NCBI RefSeq assembly: GCF_943912325.1
Contig: NZ_CALTTX010000015.1
Location: 1-44,459, forward strand
DNA from: an uncultured Microbacterium sp.
GTDB lineage: Bacteria > Actinomycetota > Actinomycetes > Actinomycetales > Microbacteriaceae
DNA length: 44,459 nucleotides
Direction of reading: 5' to 3'
Position numbers and translations under genes: made by a program. Shown piece by piece: positions 23,424 to 31,959 of this stretch. The first letter of the stretch is position 1. Every line of letters starts with the position of its first letter. Under the pieces are notes generated by a model. That model was not told the DNA's origin. It did not search any database and was given only the letters and a program-made list of their open reading frames with translations.

Positions 23424-24226
23424 GCGACGAAGCATCGAGTGCGACGGATGCGTCGGCGCTGCTCGTCCACGTCGACGGCGGCATCGCCCGCCTGACCCTC
23501 AATCGCCCCGCACGCCTCAACGCGTTCGACGCCGAGCTCGCCGCTGCGTGGGCTGCGGGAGTCGATTCGGTCATCGCGCGCGACGATGTGCGCGCGATCA
23601 TCGTGGATGCCACGGGTCCGGCCTTCTGCGCCGGCGGCGACGTGCTCTCGATGGCGTCGGGCATCGGCTCGGCCGCCGCCCTCGAGGAGCTCGCGGGCGT
23701 CATCAACCGCGGGATCACCGCGCTCGTCGCCTCGTCGATCCCCGTCGTCGCGGCGGCGCACGGCACGACGGCCGGCGGCGGCCTCGGCATCCTGCTCGCT
23801 TCGGACTACGCGATCGTGGGCGAAGACTCCAAGATCGGTTCGCGCTACGCCAGCATGGGCTTGACGCCCGACCTCTCGGTGACGGCGCAGCTCGCGCGAG
23901 CCGTCGGTGAGCGCCGCGCGCTGCAGCTCGTGCTGCAAGAGCGGCTGCTACCGGCCGCCGAGGCGCATGCGTGGGGTCTCGTCGCCGAGGTCGTCGCGCC
24001 CGACCAGGTCAAGGCGCGCGCGCTCGAGGTCGCTCGCGGCTGGGTCGACACGACCCCGTGGGCGTACGGCCAGGCGAAGCGCCTCGTGCGCGCGGCGCCC
24101 GTGACCGAATGGGACGCCCAGCTCGCCGATGAGGCACGCACGATCGGCGCCGCATTCGAGACGCCCGAGGCGCAGGCGCGCATCGCGGCCTTCGCTGCGG
24201 CATCCACTCGCGCAGCTCGCTCGTAA
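23420..24226 (+). CDS. Enoyl-CoA hydratase/isomerase family protein
   Basis: Crotonase of 268 aa. GPAFCAGGDVLSM forms the oxyanion-hole loop and AAHGTTAGGGLGILLASDYA the second conserved element. At the position of the second catalytic Glu the sequence reads RYASMGLTPDLSV, without the usual Glu, which points to an isomerase-type or otherwise altered member more than to a standard hydratase. Coupled to the SDR gene by a four-base overlap. Confidence 0.9.
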   Translation: MSDEASSATDASALLVHVDGGIARLTLNRPARLNAFDAELAAAWAAGVDSVIARDDVRAIIVDATGPAFCAGGDVLSMASGIGSAAALEELAGVINRGITALVASSIPVVAAAHGTTAGGGLGILLASDYAIVGEDSKIGSRYASMGLTPDLSVTAQLARAVGERRALQLVLQERLLPAAEAHAWGLVAEVVAPDQVKARALEVARGWVDTTPWAYGQAKRLVRAAPVTEWDAQLADEARTIGAAFETPEAQARIAAFAAASTRAARS

Positions 24227-24282
24227 AACACGCGCGCTGCACAGACACACACCGACGACATTTCAGCGAAGGGATGCCGCAC

Positions 24283-25134
24283 ATGAGCGACACCGCAAAC
24301 GACAAGCCCCTCGCGGGCAAGACCATTCTGATGTCGGGCGGTAGCCGCGGCATCGGCCTCGCGATCGCGCTACGTGCCGCGCGAGACGGGGCCAACATCG
24401 CGCTGATCGCCAAGACCGATACGCCCCACCCCAAGCTCGAGGGCACGATCCACACGGCCGCGGCTCAGATCGAAGAGGCGGGCGGTCGCGCCCTGCCGAT
24501 CGTCGGCGACGTGCGCGACGATGCGCAGATCACCGAAGCGGTGCTGCGCACGCAAGGCGAGTTCGGCGGCATCGACATCGTCATCAACAACGCCAGCGTC
24601 ATCGACCTGTCGGGCTCGCTCGATCTCGCCGTGAAGAAGTACGACCTCATGCAGGGCGTCAACGTGCGCGGCACGTTCTTGCTCTCGCGGGCGGCCGTTC
24701 CGGCGCTCAAGGAATCGGCGAACCCGCACATCCTCTCGCTCTCGCCGCCGCTCAACATCACGCCCCGCTGGCTCGGCGCGCACACGGGGTACACGCTCGC
24801 GAAGTACGGCATGACGATGGCGACCCTGGGGATCGGCGCCGAGTTCGCCTACGCGGGGATCGCCGCGAACACGCTGTGGCCGCGCACGACGATCGCGACC
24901 GCGGCGGTGCAGTTCTCGCTCGGCGGCGACCGCATGATGAAGGTCAGCCGCACGCCCGAGATCTATGCCGACGCGGCGTACGCCGTCATCACGCAGCCCG
25001 CGCGCGAGTACACGGGGCAGACGCTCATCGTCGAAGACGTGCTTGAGGCCGCCGGGGTGACCGACTTCTCGGGCTACGCGGCTGTGCCGGGCACGCCCGA
25101 TTCCGAGTTGTTCCCCGACATCTTCTTGGACTGA
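24283..25134 (+). CDS. SDR-family oxidoreductase, HSDL2-like
   Basis: 283 aa short-chain dehydrogenase. SGGSRGIGLAIALR is the cofactor-binding motif, INNAS the structural motif, and HTGYTLAKYG holds the catalytic Tyr and Lys. The SPPLNITPRWLGAHTGYT stretch and the long C-terminal part (NTLWPRTTIATAA, QTLIVEDVLEAAG) are typical of the hydroxysteroid-dehydrogenase-like 2 group, whose substrates are poorly known but probably lipid-related. I chose ATG at 24283 because GAAGGG lies about nine bases upstream; another ATG at 24274 overlaps that site. It follows the hydratase after 56 bp. Confidence 0.88.
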   Translation: MSDTANDKPLAGKTILMSGGSRGIGLAIALRAARDGANIALIAKTDTPHPKLEGTIHTAAAQIEEAGGRALPIVGDVRDDAQITEAVLRTQGEFGGIDIVINNASVIDLSGSLDLAVKKYDLMQGVNVRGTFLLSRAAVPALKESANPHILSLSPPLNITPRWLGAHTGYTLAKYGMTMATLGIGAEFAYAGIAANTLWPRTTIATAAVQFSLGGDRMMKVSRTPEIYADAAYAVITQPAREYTGQTLIVEDVLEAAGVTDFSGYAAVPGTPDSELFPDIFLD

Positions 25135-25196
25135 TTCGGCGGGGCGCCCCGCGGGCTTTCGCGGGTCGCCTCCCGGATCCGTCGCGTGCGCCGGGC

Positions 25197-25202
25197 TAGC
25201 CT
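25197..25202 (+). promoter_or_regulatory. Candidate -10 (TAGCCT), leaderless
   Basis: TAGCCT, six bases, then GTG at 25209. No ribosome-binding site. Confidence 0.55.
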
Positions 25203-25208
25203 GGTCGC

Positions 25209-26546
25209 GTGGATTCCCGGCCGCTCGAGCGTGCCCGGCGCCGTCGCGCGCCTGGGCCGGTTCGGCGCGGCACGCCGCCCGACCCGCCCGAGACGCCCGA
25301 CCTGCCTGCGACACGGGGCGAGGCGCGCGCGGCATCGCACCGCATACGTCTGACCAGACGCCAGCGCCAGGTGCGTGCGCTCGTGCTGCTCGGCGCGCTG
25401 TCGCTCGCGGCGTGGGGAGTCGTCGCCGGCGTGAGCGGGATCTCGTCGGCCGTGCACGCGCACGCCGAGCAAGAGCACGCGCAGACGCAGCAGCGGGCGG
25501 ATGCCGCATCCGCAGCACTCGCCGACGCGCGAACCGGCGCCCTCGGCACGTACGCTCGTGGCTCGGCGCTCGCCGATGTCGTCGACGCCACCCTCGTCGC
25601 CGATGCCGCGGTCATCGACGCCCTCGGCGCCGAACTGACGGCCCTCGCTGAGCGCGCTGCCCTCGACCTCGGCCCCGACGGCGCTGCGACCCTCGCGGAT
25701 GCGGCGGCTCCCGAGCCCGAAGAGCGGGCGATTCAGGATGCCGAGGCTCGCGCGGCCGACATCGCTGCGCGCGCCGCGGCGGTCGAGGCCCGGACCAACG
25801 CGGTCGTCGAAGCAGAGCACGCATGGGGTGCTGCGACATCCGTCCCCGATGCCGCGTCTGCCCCCGATCGCTCTCACTTCACTGAGACCCTCGCCGCGCT
25901 CGAGCACCCCGACGCGGACGCCGACCTCGCGGACCTCGTCACGGCGTTCCAAGACGCCTACCGCGCGATGGTCGACTCGGGCTCGCGCGCCGCAACGGCG
26001 CTCGCCGACGATTCGTGCACTGGCTCGCCGGCGCCCACCTTCGTCAAGGGCGTGCTCGTCGTGAACAAGACCTACGGCCTGCCCGCGTGCTTCGGGTCGG
26101 GCCTCACGGCCGAGACGCGCGCAGCGTTCGAGGCGCTGCGCGCCGAAGCATCCGCTCAGGGATTCACTCTCTCGATGAACAGCGGCTTTCGCAGCTATCA
26201 GAGCCAGACCCGCATCTACGGCTCGTTCGCGGCGTCGGAGGGTCGCGCCGAGGCCGACCGGCACTCCGCCCGCCCCGGGTTCTCGGAGCACCAGACCGGG
26301 CTCGCGTTCGACTTGAACCCCGTCGACCAGAGCTTCGGCCGCACGGCGGCGGGCCGCTGGGTTGCCGCAAACGCCCACCGTTTCGGGCTCATCGTGCGCT
26401 ACCCCGAGGGCAAAGACGGCGTGACGGGATACATGTGGGAGCCGTGGCACTTGCGCTACGTCGGGGTTCCGCTCGCGACGACGCTGAGCGAATCAGGGCA
26501 GTCGCTCGAGGAGTACCTCGGGGTGACGTCGGCATACGCCGACTGA
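25209..26546 (+). CDS. Membrane-anchored M15B D,D-carboxypeptidase (VanY-like)
   Basis: Zinc peptidase acting on peptidoglycan stems outside the cell. 445 aa: a 55-residue Arg/Pro-rich cytosolic start, a membrane helix at about 56-78, an Ala/Glu-rich helical (coiled-coil-like) stalk to about residue 255, then the catalytic domain. Zinc ligands His361 and Asp368 (SEHQTGLAFDLNP) and His414 (EPWHLRYVG), with Glu411 as catalytic base; the SGFRSYQSQ substrate motif is present. The lone Cys270/Cys294 pair could form a disulfide. No van resistance genes are nearby, so a housekeeping wall role is most likely. Confidence 0.92.
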   Translation: MDSRPLERARRRRAPGPVRRGTPPDPPETPDLPATRGEARAASHRIRLTRRQRQVRALVLLGALSLAAWGVVAGVSGISSAVHAHAEQEHAQTQQRADAASAALADARTGALGTYARGSALADVVDATLVADAAVIDALGAELTALAERAALDLGPDGAATLADAAAPEPEERAIQDAEARAADIAARAAAVEARTNAVVEAEHAWGAATSVPDAASAPDRSHFTETLAALEHPDADADLADLVTAFQDAYRAMVDSGSRAATALADDSCTGSPAPTFVKGVLVVNKTYGLPACFGSGLTAETRAAFEALRAEASAQGFTLSMNSGFRSYQSQTRIYGSFAASEGRAEADRHSARPGFSEHQTGLAFDLNPVDQSFGRTAAGRWVAANAHRFGLIVRYPEGKDGVTGYMWEPWHLRYVGVPLATTLSESGQSLEEYLGVTSAYAD

Positions 26547-26616
26547 GGGTGCACCTGGAAAACCCCCGAACACCCCCGAAACCCCGCGATCCCGGCGTTC
26601 TCGCGGGTCGTGGCCC

Positions 26617-26622
26617 TACCCT
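26617..26622 (+). promoter_or_regulatory. Candidate -10 (TACCCT), leaderless rlmN promoter
   Basis: TACCCT, six bases, then ATG at 26629. Just upstream, 26583-26607 can form a 7-bp hairpin (CCCGCGA / TCGCGGG) without a T-run. Confidence 0.55.
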
Positions 26623-26628
26623 GGAAGC

Positions 26629-27873
26629 ATGACCGACACCGAGCCGCCCGCGCGCCCCGTCCGCACCGCGCCCCCGCGGCAGGTGCGTCCCCGTACCGAG
26701 GGATGGCAGCAGCAGAAGGATGCCTCGGGGCGACCGCTCCTGCAGTTCGCGAGCCCCCGCCGCGGCAAGCCGCCCGTTCACCTCGCCGATCTGACCCCCG
26801 ACGAGCGCGCCGCGAAGGTGAAAGAGCTCGGCCAGCCCGCGTTCCGTGCGAAGCAGCTCGAGAAGCACTACTTCACCCACTTCACGTCGGACGCGGCCGA
26901 GATGACCGACCTTCCGGCATCCGGTCGCGACGAATTCGTTGCGGCGCTGCTGCCGCCGCTCCTGACCGAAGTGCGCCGCCTGCAGACCGACGACGGCGAC
27001 ACGATCAAGTTCCTCTGGAAGCTGCACGACGGCGCGCTCGTCGAATCGGTGCTCATGCGCTACCCCGGCCGGATCACCCTGTGCGTCTCGAGCCAGGCCG
27101 GTTGCGGCATGAACTGCCCGTTCTGCGCGACGGGGCAGGCGGGGCTCACGCGCAACATGTCGGCCGCCGAGATCGTCGACCAGATCGTGCGCGCGAACCG
27201 GGTCATCGCGGCGGGCGAGCTCGGCCGCACGCACCACGACGACGAGCGCGTGACGAACATCGTGTTCATGGGCATGGGCGAGCCGCTCGCGAACTACAAC
27301 CGCGTCATGCAGGCGGTGCGCGTGATGACGGATGCCGAGCACGGTATCGGTATGTCGGCGCGCGGCATCACGGTCTCGACCGTCGGGCTCGTGCCCGCGA
27401 TCCGCAAGCTCGCCGACGAGCACGTGCCGGTGACGTTCGCGCTCTCGCTCCACGCACCCGACGACGAACTGCGCGACGAGCTGATCCCCGTCAACTCGCG
27501 CTGGAAGGTCGATGAGGCACTAGACGCGGCACGCGAGTATTTCGAGAAGACCGGCCGCCGCGTCTCGATCGAGTACGCCCTCATCAAAGACATGAACGAC
27601 CACCCGTGGCGCGCCGACCTGCTCGCCGAGAAGCTCAACGCCCGCGGGCGCGGTTGGGTGCACGTCAACCCCATTCCGCTGAACCCGACCCCCGGTTCGG
27701 TGTGGACGGCGTCGACGCGCGAGGCGCAGAACGAGTTCGTGCGGCGGATCAACGCAGCCGGGATTCCGACCACGCTGCGCGACACGCGCGGCAAAGAGAT
27801 CGACGGCGCGTGCGGCCAGCTCGTCGCGACCGAGGCCGACGAGATCGCCGCGGGCGAGGTGCCGGTGGCGTGA
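26629..27873 (+). CDS. rlmN: Dual-specificity RNA methyltransferase RlmN
   Basis: Radical-SAM enzyme that makes 2-methyladenosine in 23S rRNA (A2503) and in some tRNAs. The iron-sulfur cluster motif is CGMNCPFC (Cys159, Cys163, Cys166). Cys152 matches E. coli Cys118 and Cys395 (DGACGQL) the methyl-carrying Cys355. FMGMGEPLANYN and STVGLVPAI are the SAM-binding segments. 414 aa, slightly longer than usual because of a 45-residue Pro/Arg-rich start. The stop overlaps the next gene by four bases. Confidence 0.97.
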   Translation: MTDTEPPARPVRTAPPRQVRPRTEGWQQQKDASGRPLLQFASPRRGKPPVHLADLTPDERAAKVKELGQPAFRAKQLEKHYFTHFTSDAAEMTDLPASGRDEFVAALLPPLLTEVRRLQTDDGDTIKFLWKLHDGALVESVLMRYPGRITLCVSSQAGCGMNCPFCATGQAGLTRNMSAAEIVDQIVRANRVIAAGELGRTHHDDERVTNIVFMGMGEPLANYNRVMQAVRVMTDAEHGIGMSARGITVSTVGLVPAIRKLADEHVPVTFALSLHAPDDELRDELIPVNSRWKVDEALDAAREYFEKTGRRVSIEYALIKDMNDHPWRADLLAEKLNARGRGWVHVNPIPLNPTPGSVWTASTREAQNEFVRRINAAGIPTTLRDTRGKEIDGACGQLVATEADEIAAGEVPVA

Positions 27874-29840
27874 GCGCCCCCACCGTCCTGCTCGTCTGCG
27901 TGCACAACGCCGGTCGTTCGCAAATGGCCGCAGGCTTCCTGCGACACCTCGCCGGGGATCGCGTTGCGGTGCGCTCGGCGGGATCGGAACCGAAAGACGC
28001 GATCAACCCCGTCGCTGTCGCGGCCATGGCCGAAGTCGGTATCGACATCGCGGGCGGCACGCCGACACTTCTGACGGTCGATGACGTGCGCGAATCCGAC
28101 GTGGTGATCACGATGGAATGCGGGGATGCGTGCCCCATCTTCCCCGGTAAGCGCTACGAGGACTGGCCGCTCGACGATCCGGCGGGGCAGGGGATCGAGG
28201 CCGTCCGCCCGATCCGCGACGCGATCCGCGCACGCGTCGAGCGGCTCCTCGCCGAGTTGCTGGCGGCTACCGTGAGTGCCGGGCGTTCTGTGCCGACGAC
28301 GCCGTTGCCCGAAGCGAGCCCGAGTGATGCGGGGGTCGATGCCCTCGGCATCCTGAATCTCATCGACGCGCTCGAGCGCGCGCCCGCGCAAGATCCGCAC
28401 GCGCTCGCGGTGCTGCGCGGCGGTCGCGTGATCGCGCGCGGTGCGTGGGCGCCGTACACGGTCGACCGGCCGGTGCTCAGCTATTCGCTCAGCAAGAGCT
28501 TCACGTCGGCCGCCGCGGGCGTGCTCGTCGATGACGGCGTGCTCGATCTCGATGCGCCCGTAGTGGAGTTCTTTCCCGAGTGGGCGGATGAGATTCCGGA
28601 TGCCTCGGGGGAGCCCATCCGCGTGCGCCACGCGCTGTCGATGGCGACGGGTGATACGCGCGAGCGCCTGCTCGACGCGTGGCTCGCCGACCCGGACGAG
28701 CCCGTGCGCGGATTCCTGCGGACCCCGCCGCCGCAGCCGCCGGGGTCGGTCTTCGCGTACAACCAGCCCGCGACCTATACCGCCGCGGCGATCGTGCAGC
28801 GCCTCGCGGGGCAATCGCTCACCGCGCTGCTCGCGGAGCGCGTGCTCGGCCCGATCGGAGCCGGACCCATCCGGTGGCAGCAGTGGCCCGCGGGGCGGGA
28901 CCTGGGCTTCAGCGGCGGGTTCTTCACGATCGACCACGCCGCGCGCCTCGGGCAATTGCTGTTGCAGCGCGGGGCCTGGGGCGAGCGCCGCGTGCTGTCG
29001 TCCGATTGGGTCGAGGCCGCGACGTCGGTGCAGATCCCGACCGCGCTCGATGCGAGCTCGACCGGCGATTGGGCGCACGGCTACGGCTTTCAGCACTGGG
29101 TCATGCCCGATGGATTCCGCGGCGACGGCGCCTACGGGCAGTACGCCCTGGTGTTCCCCGCGCTCGACCTGGTCGTCGCGTATCAGGGGCAGACGCTCGA
29201 GTTGCAAGAGACGATCGACCTCGTGCGCCAGCACCTGCTGCCCGCCGTGGGGCGCGCGGGCGCGGTCCGCGACGATGAGCAGTTAGCCGAACGGATGCTC
29301 GGGCTCGAGCTGCCGGCGCTGTCGGTGGCGGCTTCGGCTTCGGCCTTGCTCGATCCCGCGGAGTGGCACGGCCGCCGCTTCACCGTGGCGGGCGGCGCCG
29401 ACGCCGCGCGTGTCTACGCCGTCGAGGCTGCCCGCGCGGAGCGCCCCTCCGACGCCCCGCCGTTCGCCGAGGTCGAGGTGCGTGCGGACGGTTCCGGCTG
29501 GGTGCTCGTGATCCCCGACCCCGCCGTCGCGGGCGGCGAGCTCGTGGTGCCGTTCGGCGAGCACGGTTGGACGGTCACCGAGGCCGCGACGGCGGCCGGC
29601 GGAACCGTCAGCGTCGCCGTGAGCGGCGGATTCGCGGATGCCGAGACCCTGCGCCTCGACCTCGTCGCGCTCGACACTCCGCACCGCGCTCACCTCGAGC
29701 TGCGCCGGGTGGTGGAGGGTGACCCCGAGGCATCCACCGGCCTGCTCTCGGCGACGTGGCAGACGCCCCCGCTCTCGCTCCCGTGCACCCCCGGGATCGG
29801 CTTCGGGCCGCTGCTCCCCGGCCCGCTCCCGCGCGCCTGA
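27870..29840 (+). CDS. Fusion: ArsC/low-MW phosphatase-fold domain + beta-lactamase-family serine hydrolase
   Basis: A single 656-residue ORF. Residues 1-133 are a complete actinobacterial-type arsenate reductase/low-molecular-weight phosphatase fold: P-loop CVHNAGRS with Cys10 and Arg16, a cysteine pair in MECGDACP (Cys84, Cys88) and the acid loop WPLDDP. From about residue 145 a class C beta-lactamase-like serine hydrolase follows, with SLSK (Ser206, Lys209), FAYNQPATY in place of Tyr-x-Asn, and a C-terminal beta-rich domain from about 500. An in-frame GTG at 28272 (residue 135), where a TGA sits in the +1 frame, looks like an old gene start. The two domains may thus be a recent fusion, or the second may also be made separately. 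GTG at 27870 overlaps rlmN. Confidence 0.85.
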   Translation: MSAPTVLLVCVHNAGRSQMAAGFLRHLAGDRVAVRSAGSEPKDAINPVAVAAMAEVGIDIAGGTPTLLTVDDVRESDVVITMECGDACPIFPGKRYEDWPLDDPAGQGIEAVRPIRDAIRARVERLLAELLAATVSAGRSVPTTPLPEASPSDAGVDALGILNLIDALERAPAQDPHALAVLRGGRVIARGAWAPYTVDRPVLSYSLSKSFTSAAAGVLVDDGVLDLDAPVVEFFPEWADEIPDASGEPIRVRHALSMATGDTRERLLDAWLADPDEPVRGFLRTPPPQPPGSVFAYNQPATYTAAAIVQRLAGQSLTALLAERVLGPIGAGPIRWQQWPAGRDLGFSGGFFTIDHAARLGQLLLQRGAWGERRVLSSDWVEAATSVQIPTALDASSTGDWAHGYGFQHWVMPDGFRGDGAYGQYALVFPALDLVVAYQGQTLELQETIDLVRQHLLPAVGRAGAVRDDEQLAERMLGLELPALSVAASASALLDPAEWHGRRFTVAGGADAARVYAVEAARAERPSDAPPFAEVEVRADGSGWVLVIPDPAVAGGELVVPFGEHGWTVTEAATAAGGTVSVAVSGGFADAETLRLDLVALDTPHRAHLELRRVVEGDPEASTGLLSATWQTPPLSLPCTPGIGFGPLLPGPLPRA

Positions 29841-29900
29841 GACCCGGCCGCCCCGCGCGCGCCCGCTGGCTCGCACTGCCCCCACGCCCTGCCGGCACCC

Positions 29901-29967
29901 CGAGGCATGCGATTCTCGGCGAGGCGGACCGATTGCGCGCATGCCTCGACGCGAAACGCATGCCTCG
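29901..29967. repeat. 11-bp inverted/direct repeats around CGCATGCCTCG
   Basis: CGAGGCATGCG at 29901-29911 and its complement CGCATGCCTCG at 29938-29948 and 29957-29967. They lie in the 193-bp gap between two convergent genes and can form alternative hairpins. Confidence 0.75.
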
Positions 29968-29968
29968 C

Positions 29969-30024
29969 GGGGTGGGGGACCCCGGTTGGGCCCGGCGGGG
30001 TGGGGGACCCGGGGTGGGGGACCC
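29969..30024. repeat. Three copies of GGGGTGGGGGACCC
   Basis: Copies start at 29969, 29997 and 30011. Each can fold into a short GGGGT/ACCCC hairpin, and the plus strand has enough G-runs for a G-quadruplex. The position between convergent ends at 29840 and 30034 suggests a role in separating or terminating the two transcripts, but no T-run is present. Confidence 0.8.
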
Positions 30025-30033
30025 TGGCCGGGC

Positions 30034-31173
30034 TCAGCCGACGAGCTCGCGCGAGATCACGAGGCGCTGGATCTGGTTGGTGCCCTCGAAGATCTGCATG
30101 ACCTTGGCCTCGCGCATGTAGCGCTCGACGGGGTAATCGCGCGTGTAACCCGCGCCCCCGAGCACCTGCACGGCGTCGGTCGTCACCTTCATCGCGGCGT
30201 CGGTTGCGGCAAGTTTGGCGACGGATGCCTGTCGCGTGAAGCGCACGCCGAGGTCGCGCCGGCGGGCGGCGTCGACGTAGAGGGCGCGGGCGGCATCGGT
30301 CGCTGCCGCCACGTCGGCGAGCATGAATCCGACGCCCTGGTGCAGCGCGATCGCCTTGCCGAAGGCCTCGCGTTCTTTCGCGTATCGCACGGCGACATCG
30401 AGCGCGGCCTGTGCGACGCCCGTCGCGACGGCGGCGATCCCGAGGCGCCCCGAGTCGAGTGCGCCGAGCGCGATCGAGAGCCCCTTGCCTTCGGCGCCGA
30501 GCAGGCGATCCTCGGAGAGGAACGTGCCATCCCAGTACGCCGACGCCGTCGGCACGGCCGAGAGCCCCATCTTGTCGATCGACGGGCTGAAGCTCAGCCC
30601 CTCGGTCTGCCCCGGCGCGATGAAAGCCGAGACGCCCTTCGGCCCCTCGCCCGTGCGGGCGAACAAGATGTAGAGGTCGGCGCGACCGCCGTGCGTGATC
30701 CACGACTTCTCGCCCGTGATGCGGTAGCCGCCCTCGACCCGCTCGGCGCGGCACTGCAGCGCCGAGACATCCGACCCGGCGTGGGGCTCCGACAGGCTGT
30801 AGCCGCCGATGACGCGCCCCTCGAGCATGTCGGGCAAGAACCGTTCGATCTGCTCGGGCGTGCCGTGCTTCAGGATCGCGAAGCTCGCCATCGTGTGCAC
30901 GCTGACGGCCGTCGCGACGCTCGACCAGTGGCTCGCGATCTGCTCGAGGATCTGCAGGTACGGCTCGTAGGGCTGACCCGCGCCGCCGACCTCTTCGGGG
31001 AACGGCAGCGAGAGCAGACCGGTCTCGCCGAGCGCCTGAAAGAGCCCCTCGGGGCAGCGCTCGTCGTGCTCGTACTCGTCGACGATCGGATCCATCGTGC
31101 GGGCCGCGAATTCGTCGACGATCGTGATGAACTGCTCGGCTTCGTCGTTCGGCAGCAAGCGGTCGGCGGGCAT
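30034..31173 (-). CDS. Acyl-CoA dehydrogenase
   Basis: FAD enzyme making trans-2-enoyl-CoA, first step of beta-oxidation. 379 aa from ATG at 31173. YSLSEPHAGSDV and WITHGGRADLYILFARTG are the FAD/substrate segments, RFTRQASVAKLAATDAA and VQVLGGAGYTRDYPVERYMR the C-terminal signature, and IFEGTNQIQRL carries the catalytic base Glu363. Sequence type is that of short-/branched-chain acyl-CoA dehydrogenases. The ATG overlaps the hydratase stop by one base (TGATG), so it is the third gene of the thiolase-hydratase-dehydrogenase operon. Confidence 0.94.
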   Translation of the reverse strand: MPADRLLPNDEAEQFITIVDEFAARTMDPIVDEYEHDERCPEGLFQALGETGLLSLPFPEEVGGAGQPYEPYLQILEQIASHWSSVATAVSVHTMASFAILKHGTPEQIERFLPDMLEGRVIGGYSLSEPHAGSDVSALQCRAERVEGGYRITGEKSWITHGGRADLYILFARTGEGPKGVSAFIAPGQTEGLSFSPSIDKMGLSAVPTASAYWDGTFLSEDRLLGAEGKGLSIALGALDSGRLGIAAVATGVAQAALDVAVRYAKEREAFGKAIALHQGVGFMLADVAAATDAARALYVDAARRRDLGVRFTRQASVAKLAATDAAMKVTTDAVQVLGGAGYTRDYPVERYMREAKVMQIFEGTNQIQRLVISRELVG

Positions 31174-31958
31174 CAGCGCCCCTTCCACTCCGGTGGGCGC
31201 TTCTCGGCGAAGGCGCGGGCGCCCTCGAGGGCGTCCTCGGTCGCGAAGACGGGCATGACGGCGTCATCGTGCGCCTGCCACACGTCGTCGTTCCAGTCCG
31301 AGCCGAAGTCGGCGGCGCGATAGAGGAAGGATTTGGATGCTTGCACCGCGAGCGGTGCGTTCTGCGCGATCCGCTCTGCGAGCGCGAGCGCCGCATCCAC
31401 CACGGTACCGTCGTCGACGACGCGGTTCACGAGCCCCAGCTCGGCGGCGCGCTCGGCGGGGATCGGCTCACCCGTCAGCACGGCCTCGAGCGCGAACTTC
31501 TGCGGAATCTGACGCTGCAGGCGCAGCACGCCACCGGCCGCCGCGACGAGCCCCCGCGTGACCTCGGGGAATCCGAGCTTGACCGAGCGCCCCGCGACCG
31601 CGAGGTCGCTTGCGAGCACGAGCTCCGACCCGCCGCCGAGCGCGAAGCCGTTGACGGCCGCGATCGTCGGCTTGCTGATCTGGTGCCGCGCATAGCCGGC
31701 GAACCCCCACTCGGGGTGTGCGATCGGCGACGCCGACTCGCCACGTGCGAAGGCCTTGAGGTCCATCCCGGCGCAGAACGCGCGTTCCCCGGCACCTGTC
31801 AGCACGACGGCGCGCACCTCGGTGTCGGCCTGCGCCTCTTCGAGCGCTTCGCCGAGCGTCGTCGCGAGTTCTTGATTGACGGAGTTCATCGCCTCGGGGC
31901 GGTTGAGGGTCAACACCGCGACGTGACCGCGCCGTTCGACAAGGACCGTGTCGCTCAT
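31173..31958 (-). CDS. Enoyl-CoA hydratase/isomerase
   Basis: Crotonase of 261 aa. ERAFCAGMDLKAFARGE is the oxyanion-hole loop and NGFALGGGSELVLASDLAVA the second element, followed by KLGFPEVTRGLVAAAGG with the conserved Glu of LGFPE. Ends in the usual FAEKRPPEWKGR. It lies one base after the thiolase stop and overlaps the dehydrogenase start. Role: hydration of enoyl-CoA in fatty or branched acyl-CoA breakdown. Confidence 0.94.
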   Translation of the reverse strand: MSDTVLVERRGHVAVLTLNRPEAMNSVNQELATTLGEALEEAQADTEVRAVVLTGAGERAFCAGMDLKAFARGESASPIAHPEWGFAGYARHQISKPTIAAVNGFALGGGSELVLASDLAVAGRSVKLGFPEVTRGLVAAAGGVLRLQRQIPQKFALEAVLTGEPIPAERAAELGLVNRVVDDGTVVDAALALAERIAQNAPLAVQASKSFLYRAADFGSDWNDDVWQAHDDAVMPVFATEDALEGARAFAEKRPPEWKGR

Positions 31959-31959
31959 G

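Noticed and set aside
25209..26546. Vancomycin-resistance VanY
   Set aside because: No vanHAX or vanRS genes; M15B carboxypeptidases with this layout are ordinary wall enzymes in actinobacteria.
27870..28271. An arsenic resistance operon
   Set aside because: Only the ArsC-like domain is present; there is no ArsR-type regulator or arsenite pump beside it, and it is fused to a serine hydrolase.
29901..30024. CRISPR array
   Set aside because: Repeats are 11-14 bp, G-rich and irregularly spaced with no uniform spacers and no cas genes.
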